Source of the DNA: a virus
IMG/VR virus record: IMGVR_UViG_3300033149_005438
Location: 1 to 33,268 of that record
DNA: 33,268 bases
Direction: 5' to 3' (one strand)
The notes below the pieces were generated by a model. That model saw only the letters and a list, made by a program, of their open reading frames with translations, ran no database searches and was not told the DNA's origin. The position numbers and the translations under genes are program-made. Position 1 is the stretch's first letter, and each line of letters opens with the position of its first letter. Below are positions 16,231-23,350 of this stretch, piece by piece.

Positions 16231-16372
16231 CACCGCCATCCTCCTTTAACAAAGATAACCAATACTCACAATCCTGTATTGCTCCGTTATAGGCATTGAG
16301 GTTAGCAACCAGCTGGTCGCGTTCTGCCTTGAGCTGGGCTAACCTCTGCTCCACCATTTCACGGGTAATCAA
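16187..16372 (-). CDS. Small coiled-coil head-region protein
   Basis: This 61-residue protein begins MITREMVEQRLAQLKAERDQ and continues with NAYNGAIQDCEYWLSLLK. Small phage proteins of this two-helix type are common near head genes and their function is unknown. The start is a TTG at 16372 with AAGGAAGTGA upstream; the next ATG (16357) is less well placed. Its last third overlaps the connector gene in another frame, so the final 15 residues (DVRRSVGERQG and before) are probably under weak selection. Confidence 0.6.
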   Translation of the reverse strand: MITREMVEQRLAQLKAERDQLVANLNAYNGAIQDCEYWLSLLKEDGGDDLDVRRSVGERQG

Positions 16373-16386
16373 CTTCAGTCACTTCC

Positions 16387-16767
16387 TTATGAGGAGGTAA
16401 TCGTCTCCCACGCAGAACCGGTGTAAACTTTCAGCTTATGCTCTGTGTCGTCATAATAGATGTCACCCTCTGATGGAGTACCAGGAGCTGAACCTGGTGT
16501 TAGATTGATGAATGTTCCAATCCCTATGCTTGCCGAGAAAGTTGCAGCCCCTGTCACAGACAACGTTCCTGCTATGGAGGTATTCCCGGAAGCCGCCGCA
16601 ACAGTAAGTTTGTCAGTGGCTACCGAGAAATCCCCGGTACAATTTAGCTTGCCAGTTATGTTGATTTTCCCGTCGGTGTCGTTGTCAATCGTCTCGCCGT
16701 TGTCCATAGTGATCTTTCCAGTTGTTATTGCACCGACAAGTGCCCTCCCTTTAGTCACTCTGTTCAT
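16387..16767 (-). CDS. Fibre-like head appendage protein
   Basis: This 126-residue protein is built of short repeating beta segments, such as GKINITGKLNCTGDFSVATD and GTLSVTGAATFSASIGIG. It ends in a tail-fibre-like closing module (GDIYYDDTEHKLKVYTGSAW). Such sequences form trimeric beta-helical fibres. AGAGGTGAACTAG precedes the ATG at 16767. Because it sits among head genes, between the capsid and connector genes and not with tail genes, I read it as a head fibre or whisker. A stray tail-fibre fragment is the alternative. Confidence 0.65.
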   Translation of the reverse strand: MNRVTKGRALVGAITTGKITMDNGETIDNDTDGKINITGKLNCTGDFSVATDKLTVAAASGNTSIAGTLSVTGAATFSASIGIGTFINLTPGSAPGTPSEGDIYYDDTEHKLKVYTGSAWETITSS

Positions 16768-16785
16768 CTAGTTCACCTCTCAAAC

Positions 16786-17097
16786 TTAGGTTTTTCCTAT
16801 CCCTACCTGCTCATTCAGTTTGTCCTCCCGTTCGAGGTTTTTAAGTTCTTCCTCAGGAGTCAAGTCCTTGTGCTTAGTGTTCCCGTGGTGGGTGCGCTCT
16901 GCGAGACCAATAAATTCAGCCCCGCAAATAGCGCACTTGTAAGTTTCCGCATTCTTTGGCACCTCACCAAAGAAATTCAACCGAACCAGTTTTTCATCAT
17001 TCCTGGCTCCCACTAGTTCAGTTATTTGGCCTCTATCCAACCTCACACCGCCATACGTGAAAGGAATCTTAGCGAAGTACCTTTTCTTCCTGGTCAT
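16786..17097 (-). CDS. Small C2H2 zinc-finger-like head-region protein
   Basis: This 103-residue protein has an N-terminal strand-rich half (KRYFAKIPFTYGGVRLDRGQ) and a C-terminal metal-site pattern, C55-x2-C58-x12-H71-x4-H76. That matches classical C2H2 finger spacing, and a charged tail follows. It starts at the ATG at 17097, four bases after the capsid gene's stop, with only a weak GGCGGTGG as a binding site, so coupling to capsid translation is likely. Zinc binding is inferred from spacing. It may be a structural clip or head-assembly protein; I do not recognise the family with certainty. Confidence 0.62.
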   Translation of the reverse strand: MTRKKRYFAKIPFTYGGVRLDRGQITELVGARNDEKLVRLNFFGEVPKNAETYKCAICGAEFIGLAERTHHGNTKHKDLTPEEELKNLEREDKLNEQVGIGKT

Positions 17098-17100
17098 TCG

Positions 17101-18057
17101 TTATGCCACCGCCCCTGACATGAATAAGCCCGCATTTGAGCCTGTGATTTTCTGATCAAAGTAGGTGTTACCCTCGATGATGTCAACCTCCCGCTCTTCA
17201 TCACGCATGCGCTTGATGTACTGAAGGGCGTTCGGAACCACTTGCCACACAAAGGTATACCCAGCGGCAGGGGTAAGCAACGACGGTCTATCCGGGACAT
17301 AAATCATCAAGGCATTCTTGCCCCAAATCCGGCTATAGGTTACTGAAGCCTCAGCAGTACCTTCCGCAGATGTGGTGTAAATCGACCGACCGATCAAGAC
17401 TTTATCAAACTCAGTTAACGTCCTAAACAGATCGATGGTCACTTGGCCTACCTGGGTATACTTAATAAGGTCTACCAGATCCGGGTGCCATTTAAGCTGA
17501 AGCCATACTTCCTTGCCCATTACCAATACATTCGGTTCACGACCGATCAGCCCTTCAACCGTGTCCTTGTAACTATCGATGTCAGTTAGCGGGCTGGAGT
17601 TAGCGTAATCACTCCACTGGGTGAAGTCAACACCACCAACTTTATCTGTGCCCCAAATGTTGGTTGTGAAGAAGTCTGTTGCAAATGCAACTTCCCGGCG
17701 CATCTGCAACTTGTCAGCCACCCACTCGGTGGCATCTCGATCGAGGTTGAACGGGGCATCCGCATTCTTGCGAAGCTCGTCAGAAATTTCCTTCCGAATC
17801 GAGTACCGATCGCAGAAGTACTTCGCGGATGTAGTTACCTTCCAACCTCCTCCAGCAGACTTTGTTCCAGGAGCACGAAGTTTGGCTTCATCTCTAAACC
17901 AGTGTGATTGATCATATTGCGGAATTATGTCCGACTGCTTCTGAACCGGAACAATCGGAAATATCTGGTCCGCAATATATTCAGGATTTTTGTAGGCGAT
18001 AGATATATTTGTTAGCAACTGATCAACGTGCAAAGTGCTAGGTAAAGGATTTGGCAT
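17101..18057 (-). CDS. Major capsid protein, HK97 fold
   Basis: This 318-residue protein matches a known family of phage major capsid proteins. An N-terminal ADQIFPIVPVQKQSDIIPQY block is followed by WFRDEAKLRAPGTKSAGGGW, a long spine-helix region with IRKEISDELRKNADAPFNLD, and a late domain with GKNALMIYVPDRP. It forms the icosahedral head shell together with the scaffold and decoration proteins upstream. I start it at the ATG at 18057, nine bases after AAGGAGG. The ATG at 18063 sits too close to that site. It lies directly downstream of the decoration gene, in standard capsid-cassette order. Confidence 0.93.
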   Translation of the reverse strand: MPNPLPSTLHVDQLLTNISIAYKNPEYIADQIFPIVPVQKQSDIIPQYDQSHWFRDEAKLRAPGTKSAGGGWKVTTSAKYFCDRYSIRKEISDELRKNADAPFNLDRDATEWVADKLQMRREVAFATDFFTTNIWGTDKVGGVDFTQWSDYANSSPLTDIDSYKDTVEGLIGREPNVLVMGKEVWLQLKWHPDLVDLIKYTQVGQVTIDLFRTLTEFDKVLIGRSIYTTSAEGTAEASVTYSRIWGKNALMIYVPDRPSLLTPAAGYTFVWQVVPNALQYIKRMRDEEREVDIIEGNTYFDQKITGSNAGLFMSGAVA

Positions 18058-18082
18058 ACTCATCTACCTCCTTAAAATTTTG

Positions 18083-18469
18083 TTACACACTCAACGTGAA
18101 CGGTCCGGTCAGTAATACTCGAATAACCGTGCCGTCTGCTGATGACGCGTCAAGTGCAATTCCAACAACGTGATCCGTATCTGTCGCCTTTTTGACGGCC
18201 TTGCCGTTACCGTCGGTTCCTACATAATCACCGACTGCAATATTTGTACTTGAGCCGTCAGAAACCACCTTGCTAATTCCCAACACCCTAACCTGCGCGG
18301 CAGCCCCTGCAGTAGGCTTATTCTGCAAGACGCCTACGGGTTTATCTCCGGCATTGTCACAGACATCAACCTGATCTGTGCCACTAAGCTCAACAAGGTA
18401 GTACTGTTTTGAGCTTAGGTCATTCTCCGCCTTAAACGACATATCGAATACGCACTGTTCTACAGCCAT
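18083..18469 (-). CDS. Capsid decoration protein, DUF2190-like
   Basis: This 128-residue beta-barrel-type protein shows the DUF2190 pattern. It includes a strand followed by YYLVELSGTDQVDVCDNAGD, then PVGVLQNKPTAGAAAQVRVL and AVGDYVGTDGNGKAVKKATD. This family includes capsid decoration (stabilising) proteins, and its place just before the major capsid gene fits. AAGGAGGTAGATATAT precedes the ATG at 18469. It should trimerise on the mature shell. The family call is good; the specific stabilising role is inferred. Confidence 0.88.
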   Translation of the reverse strand: MAVEQCVFDMSFKAENDLSSKQYYLVELSGTDQVDVCDNAGDKPVGVLQNKPTAGAAAQVRVLGISKVVSDGSSTNIAVGDYVGTDGNGKAVKKATDTDHVVGIALDASSADGTVIRVLLTGPFTLSV

Positions 18470-18484
18470 ATATATCTACCTCCT

Positions 18485-19093
18485 TCAAACTTTTACCGCA
18501 GTTTCCTTGCGATACTCTTCATACAACTGAGGATTACTGGCAAGAACTCTAGCCAACGCCTCAGTTCTGCTCATGTTTGCATCCTTCTGAATCAACCCTT
18601 CCACCATCGCCTCGATCTGCCCCACAAAGGAATCCTCAGTTAAAGCCACGTTGCTCCCAACCTCGTCATACAGTTTGCTCTGTGCAATAGCCTCGTTTGC
18701 TGCCTTGAGTACAGCCTCAAGTTTCTCATATTCCTCAGGTGCTTTTTCAGCCAGCCCTTTAAGAACCAACCCGAACTCCTCAGGCTTAACAGGCAGTTTA
18801 TCAAACTCGGTAGCTGCCTTTTCGATATACTCTTTGCGGGCTTGTTTCTCACGTTCAGCTTTGACAATCCTTTCCGCTTCCTCAGCTCTTCGCTGTGCCT
18901 CTTCAACCATCTTCCGAACTGGTTCGGGGAGGCTTTTCATGATGTCCTCTTCCTTGTCCTCAGGCTCCTTACTGGCCTCTAGTCTTTTCTCAAGCTCGGT
19001 CACCTTTGACTCTAACTCCTCAATTGTCGACTTAATTACCTGGGCTTCCTGTTCCTCAAGCCCTTCGAGAATTTCGTCCACTGACTTCTCCAT
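18485..19093 (-). CDS. Nested in-frame scaffold protein (internal start)
   Basis: Within the head morphogenesis gene, AAGGAGGTTGATAAA directly precedes an in-frame ATG at 19093. Translation from there gives a 202-residue, almost purely coiled-coil protein beginning MEKSVDEILEGL. This resembles the lambda arrangement in which the scaffold Nu3 is the internally started C-terminal part of gene C. The site is as good as those of independent genes in this window, so a free scaffold made in excess over the long form is likely. Expression from it is inferred. Confidence 0.65.
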   Translation of the reverse strand: MEKSVDEILEGLEEQEAQVIKSTIEELESKVTELEKRLEASKEPEDKEEDIMKSLPEPVRKMVEEAQRRAEEAERIVKAEREKQARKEYIEKAATEFDKLPVKPEEFGLVLKGLAEKAPEEYEKLEAVLKAANEAIAQSKLYDEVGSNVALTEDSFVGQIEAMVEGLIQKDANMSRTEALARVLASNPQLYEEYRKETAVKV

Positions 19094-19663
19094 TTTATCA
19101 ACCTCCTTATTAATCGCACCTTCAATAACTTCTTGCAACGCCTTGAGCGCTTGCTCTAGGCGTTTCATGTTAGCCGCAGAAATCACCCTTCCAGCTTTTC
19201 CAACGACGTTTTCCGCGGTGTGTTCTAAGATGTTCACCAGCTGGGCAACGTCGTCCTCCGTGCCTTTCTCAGACTTCAAAACGTCCGGCATATCCTCCGG
19301 ATCCGCGTCTGGGTGAACCTTCTTCCAGGCGGCTCGGACTTTCGCCTTCACTTTCGGAAGATCGCTGGCTGGAATTTCTACCTTGTTACCACGAAATCCT
19401 GGGCCCAAAGCAGCGAGAGCCATGCCCACCTGTCTAGCAGTCTCTTTCTTCTCCGGAGTCTCCCACAGACGAAGTTTCCAGGTGCTAGGTTTTTCAGGAT
19501 CGGGTACGTATGCATAAGCCTCTGCTGGGAACTTTACACCGTCCTCAGTCCTCATTGGCTTTTCACCGTCCCTCTTGAAAAACAGCACCTTTGCCAAGGG
19601 GTTTGCTGGGTTGTCTACCAGGTCAATTTTTCGCAAGCGCGGCTTCTTGAGCTTCCAGGGCAC
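18485..19663 (-). CDS. Head morphogenesis protein with scaffold C-terminal half
   Basis: This 392-residue protein has two halves. Residues 1 to about 130 open with RKIDLVDNPANPLAKVLFFK and a module marked by YAYVPDPEKPSTWKLRLWET and GPGFRGNKVEIPASDLPKVK, a combination seen in phage head-maturation proteins. Residues about 190-392 are a highly charged coiled coil, typical of a capsid scaffold that is removed on maturation. The GTG at 19663 has GAGGAGGTGGATTAAA upstream. It directly follows the XkdF-like protease gene, which probably processes it, and precedes the decoration and capsid genes. A strong internal start at 19093 would give the scaffold half alone. Confidence 0.8.
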   Translation of the reverse strand: MPWKLKKPRLRKIDLVDNPANPLAKVLFFKRDGEKPMRTEDGVKFPAEAYAYVPDPEKPSTWKLRLWETPEKKETARQVGMALAALGPGFRGNKVEIPASDLPKVKAKVRAAWKKVHPDADPEDMPDVLKSEKGTEDDVAQLVNILEHTAENVVGKAGRVISAANMKRLEQALKALQEVIEGAINKEVDKMEKSVDEILEGLEEQEAQVIKSTIEELESKVTELEKRLEASKEPEDKEEDIMKSLPEPVRKMVEEAQRRAEEAERIVKAEREKQARKEYIEKAATEFDKLPVKPEEFGLVLKGLAEKAPEEYEKLEAVLKAANEAIAQSKLYDEVGSNVALTEDSFVGQIEAMVEGLIQKDANMSRTEALARVLASNPQLYEEYRKETAVKV

Positions 19664-19664
19664 T

Positions 19665-20264
19665 TTAATCCACCTCCTCTCGGTTAGCTACGCCTTCAAT
19701 TGAAAAGGCTGAATACTCACCGGACTTAACTTTTTTCCATACCTCATCATCTTCAATACGAAATCCCACCCAATGCCCGATGGGTACGACTCCTTCTGGA
19801 ATACCCAGTGCTCTCTGTTTCTCTTTTGTAAATACCATGCTTTCTACTAGTTTTGCTACGCCTCCACGAACGTGCATTTCACCCCCTTCACGTGAATAAA
19901 GGACGAAATCGTAGGCCATATCCTCCAAGTCCTCTTCGTCCATCATATCGCCTTGCTTGTCAACAATCTGTTCCCCGTTCGCGTCGTATGCAATATAACT
20001 CCATCCAAACACCAACCTACGTTCGTCATCCTTCTTTTCAATATTGAACGACCTAGAAAAGTCCTTTTCAACCTTCACCCACTTATCACCCCGCTTTTCC
20101 CAGCCTGCGTTTTTCAAACCCGCCCAAGCAACTGCGAAGGCTTTGGACTCATCTTTATACTGCTCCAGCGCGGCGTTGAAAATCCGCCGAAAAATGGTTT
20201 GAGCCTCTGTAGGAAGGGCATCCCTTATAGACTTGGGAAGGTCGCTGTTTCTCGCATACGGCAT
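19665..20264 (-). CDS. XkdF-like prohead protease with N-terminal ChaB domain
   Basis: Residues 1-65 match the ChaB domain (DLPKSIRDALPTEAQTIFRR, then AFAVAWAGLKNAGWEKRGDK). Residues about 70-199 match the XkdF-type putative serine protease domain (Peptidase_S78_2). Candidate catalytic residues are H131 in GEMHVRGG and S188 in AFSIEGV, the two positions usual for S78-like prohead proteases. The enzyme should cleave the scaffold and trim head proteins inside the procapsid. Its ATG at 20264 follows GGGTGATGTGCG, four bases after the MuF toxin stop. The joining of ChaB to an XkdF protease is known in other Gram-positive phages. Confidence 0.85.
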   Translation of the reverse strand: MPYARNSDLPKSIRDALPTEAQTIFRRIFNAALEQYKDESKAFAVAWAGLKNAGWEKRGDKWVKVEKDFSRSFNIEKKDDERRLVFGWSYIAYDANGEQIVDKQGDMMDEEDLEDMAYDFVLYSREGGEMHVRGGVAKLVESMVFTKEKQRALGIPEGVVPIGHWVGFRIEDDEVWKKVKSGEYSAFSIEGVANREEVD

Positions 20265-20270
20265 CGCACA

Positions 20271-22040
20271 TCACCCACTTTTATCCCATTCTTTATTGGG
20301 GTTAATTACGGCTCTATTTATCTCAAAAGTTCCATCCATTTCCCAACGAGTAATCAAAGGGACAGTAGGGGGAACCTTCACGCTTATCTTTTTTTTCCTT
20401 TTCCCAATCTCCTCTCTTTTTAGATGACCTTTCAGCATCCACGGACGCGTTGATGGCCCTAATGTGGGAAGCTCTTTTATATCAACAATATATCGGGTAA
20501 ACATTTTCTCCCCTTCTGTAACAATCTTTTTCTCAATATTAACTATCTCAAACCTTGCCCGACTGTGAACAAGAACCTCAAATTCAGCAAAATGATGACT
20601 AAGATGAGCTACACTTGCTCCATAATTGGTCTCTGGAAGCCGATATAAAACTTGATACGGACCTTCATTTGCCTTCATAAAGGATTCAGCTATAACCTGA
20701 CTACTGCTAAAAGAACTCGTTCCTCCCATGCTTATACGGGCCCCTTTTTGTAGGTTCTTCTCAAAAACATCGACAAATTCCTCACCAAAACCTACACCTC
20801 TAAAAAGAGGTCCATCGTATTTGGGAGAAACTTCTATAAAACGATCCACAGACACGGCCTTCTTCCTAATCTCTTTCAAAATATGAGACGGCACTGCTTC
20901 CCCCCGTTGGAAGGCACGAATTTCTTTATATTTTCCATCGGTAAAATCCACCACTGCACCAACAACTTCTTTTACCTCAGTTAAGGATAGCTCTTCCCCT
21001 GTTTCCTCCTTAATCCTTTGCCTTATAACCTCTAAATCAGTTTCCTTAAATATTCCAGGACTCATCTCCCTACCAAAATATTCCTCTTTTGTTCGATGTC
21101 CTACTTTAGGGATCTCTTCTGGAGCTCTCCTCGTGGAAGAATCTACCTCAACTAATCCCTCAGCACATCTACAATTAGGATGAAGAGGTGGCCCAGAAAT
21201 GCTAGAATCATACATCCCATAAATTGGAGCCTTTTTCCCATTCATCGACATGCAAAGACTACATAACCTATCGTCAGGAGTAGTAATCCACCTCCTCATC
21301 ATATTTTCACTATCTAAATATCCTTTATCCGCAGCTTGAATCCAGGCTTCACGTTGTCCTGCGTTACACGCCCTAAGGGTTTCTGTCCTGGCAATAGTTT
21401 CAGCTCTGCGTCTAAGCATTCTCTGAGAATATTGCTCAACCCTGGCTAAAATCTGATCCACATCCATTGTTATCTTTCCTGTGGCAGACAAAAGCAATAA
21501 GTTCGACCGGTAATTATCAACCGCCATGCTTTGCCGATCAGTCAGCCCTATATGAGACACTATTCTTCTTGCTGAATCAAAAGGATGACCGCCTTCCTTA
21601 ATTGCTCTCCTAATTACACCTCGAACAGCTTCCCTACCTCTATCTGAAATTTCCCTAATCATTTCAGTTGCAAACAAATCCACAAACTCAACTGCCCTAG
21701 GATTGAGTAAGTCAAACCGTAATCCTAACTCCATATCCTTCTTTATTTCACGTTTTCCTACCCCACGAGTAAGAACTCCTCTTACCGTAACTTCACCAGC
21801 AAGCTGGAAAATCTCCCTGACTATTTCCCTGGAGGACTCCAAAAAACTTTCCTCAAATTTTCTCCAATTTATTGCATTCTCAGCTCTGCCCAGGTTCCCT
21901 TGCTCTAATGCCTCCGCCAATTCGTCCAAATCGAGACTGTTACGTACCGCATAAACTGCTTGGAGGAATATCCTCTTCATATCGTTGACTCTATCGTCCG
22001 CTATCCTCTGTATTGCTTTCCAATTAGGCTCGATAGGCAT
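20271..22040 (-). CDS. MuF minor head protein fused to ADP-ribosyltransferase toxin
   Basis: Residues 1-300 are a MuF/SPP1 gp7-type minor head domain, ending in the usual metal-like cluster C260-x2-C263 and HPNCRC (287-292). Residues about 335-530 look like an ADP-ribosyltransferase exoenzyme domain. They have R414 in PLFRGV, the TSSFS motif at 441-445, and the biglutamate E486-x-E488 in FAEFEV, in the R-S-E order of arginine-specific toxins. The last 60 residues are basic. MuF-linked toxins are a known phage-encoded polymorphic toxin class, and T4 Alt shows that such enzymes can ride in the head. The ATG at 22040 has AGTAGGAA nearby. Its DNA looks AT-richer than its neighbours in several places. 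No neighbouring immunity gene is recognised. NAD-dependent activity is inferred. Confidence 0.85.
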   Translation of the reverse strand: MPIEPNWKAIQRIADDRVNDMKRIFLQAVYAVRNSLDLDELAEALEQGNLGRAENAINWRKFEESFLESSREIVREIFQLAGEVTVRGVLTRGVGKREIKKDMELGLRFDLLNPRAVEFVDLFATEMIREISDRGREAVRGVIRRAIKEGGHPFDSARRIVSHIGLTDRQSMAVDNYRSNLLLLSATGKITMDVDQILARVEQYSQRMLRRRAETIARTETLRACNAGQREAWIQAADKGYLDSENMMRRWITTPDDRLCSLCMSMNGKKAPIYGMYDSSISGPPLHPNCRCAEGLVEVDSSTRRAPEEIPKVGHRTKEEYFGREMSPGIFKETDLEVIRQRIKEETGEELSLTEVKEVVGAVVDFTDGKYKEIRAFQRGEAVPSHILKEIRKKAVSVDRFIEVSPKYDGPLFRGVGFGEEFVDVFEKNLQKGARISMGGTSSFSSSQVIAESFMKANEGPYQVLYRLPETNYGASVAHLSHHFAEFEVLVHSRARFEIVNIEKKIVTEGEKMFTRYIVDIKELPTLGPSTRPWMLKGHLKREEIGKRKKKISVKVPPTVPLITRWEMDGTFEINRAVINPNKEWDKSG

Positions 22041-22047
22041 TTCCTAC

Positions 22048-23349
22048 TCATCCCTCTTCATATACGTTGCTCGGCAGGTTCGCCACTTGAAGCAGATACC
22101 GCTCGAGCTCCTCGTTGGGGAACAGCGGCATCCCTGCGCCGGCCAGTTTGCTAATGAAGTTGCCCAGCTCCTCAAGGTCAACGTCCTCAATATCCCCGTG
22201 CTTAATCTGCGGGTAGTTTTCCACTCTGAAACCGTTCAACTTGAACAATCTAGGTACTGCATGCGTGTTGAATATGCTCTCAATTTCGTCCAAAAATGCT
22301 CCAATGGCCACTGCAAACAAACTCGTTTTTGAGCTTGCAAGGGCATAACTTCCTACCTTCTGAGTACCTAGCATTATGAAATCCGCCAAAACTGTTTGGG
22401 CTATACGAACATCGTACCTTTGAATAATTGCAGAAGTGTCAAACTGCCTTTTTCCGCTTGCGGACAACAGGGTAATGTCGTATAGTTTGTTCCCTTTCTC
22501 ATCGTATGCCAGAGGCATTACAATCCCTTCCTGTTGGTCTCGGCGGATCTTGGTCACCAAGTCCTTGAATTTCTGAAGCGCCGTTACTTCTCCATCTGTC
22601 GAAGGACTTGCAATGTTAGGTGGTACCCACACAACCGGAAGACCTGCCAGATCGCGCTCAATTCCTATCCCTTCAATCGTTTCGATATTTTTCTTGAAAA
22701 ACCAGGGTCGGTAGGCGTTTCTCAGAATTGAGCGACCTTCAGGGTTTCCCTTCGATGTTTCCGTGCGGAACAACAACGCTTTTTCAATCGGAATTTCCTT
22801 CGTCGAGTACTCGTGGGGATCCATCTGCTTCATAGCTTGTATTCCGCCGTCGTCATCGAAAACCCAACCTGCTAGTGTCTCCTGTGCACGAATAGGTAAC
22901 TTCCTCCAACCTATTTTCCCGTCGTTGTATTTGCTCCGCTTCGAAGGATCGCGCTGGTCTCCCAGGCGTTTCTTGTACACTATTTCATGGTAAGACCAAC
23001 CAAACACGAGCATTGACAAAATTTCGCTAATGGTATCATTCCATGATATGCTCATGTCATTCATACAACTTTCCAAAAACCGGGCAGCCTCCAGATCCTC
23101 ATTATCGTCTCCTGCCGGGTCAACTCTCCAGGAGGCTTGACGACACAGCATTTTGATGGCAAAAAGAATCGCGCCTATAACCGGATCATTGTCTCGCATT
23201 TCCTTGTAAACACGGATGGCTTTTTTACCTTGAAGTTGGGACAGCCATTCCTCATGAACTTTACCGCCCCATCTGCTTAGGCCGGTAGACCCAAGTTCCA
23301 AAAATGAATCTCTTTCAGCTTTAGATATAGTTGTTCGTCGCCTCTTCAT
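22048..23349 (-). CDS. Portal protein, Mu gp29-like (DUF935)
   Basis: This 433-residue protein fits the DUF935/Mu gp29-like portal family. It has an N-terminal VYKEMRDNDPVIGAILFAIK block, a SEILSMLVFGWSYHEIVYKK segment, then EIPIEKALLFRTETSKGNPE with EGRSILRNAYRPWFFKK. Late parts include ITLLSASGKRQFDTSAIIQR and SLFAVAIGAFLDEIESIFNT. The portal is the dodecameric ring at one vertex through which DNA enters and leaves, and it seats the MuF protein encoded next door. The ATG at 23349 is preferred because TGGAGGCGATAAC precedes it and the terminase stop lies just before. An earlier in-frame start at 23379 would overlap the terminase gene. Confidence 0.92.
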   Translation of the reverse strand: MKRRRTTISKAERDSFLELGSTGLSRWGGKVHEEWLSQLQGKKAIRVYKEMRDNDPVIGAILFAIKMLCRQASWRVDPAGDDNEDLEAARFLESCMNDMSISWNDTISEILSMLVFGWSYHEIVYKKRLGDQRDPSKRSKYNDGKIGWRKLPIRAQETLAGWVFDDDGGIQAMKQMDPHEYSTKEIPIEKALLFRTETSKGNPEGRSILRNAYRPWFFKKNIETIEGIGIERDLAGLPVVWVPPNIASPSTDGEVTALQKFKDLVTKIRRDQQEGIVMPLAYDEKGNKLYDITLLSASGKRQFDTSAIIQRYDVRIAQTVLADFIMLGTQKVGSYALASSKTSLFAVAIGAFLDEIESIFNTHAVPRLFKLNGFRVENYPQIKHGDIEDVDLEELGNFISKLAGAGMPLFPNEELERYLLQVANLPSNVYEEG

Positions 23350-23350
23350 G

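Noticed and set aside
18651-19316. A Ser-rich 221-codon plus-strand frame
   Set aside because: It is the complement of the Glu/Lys-rich scaffold coding region, whose antisense codons naturally give Ser and Leu.
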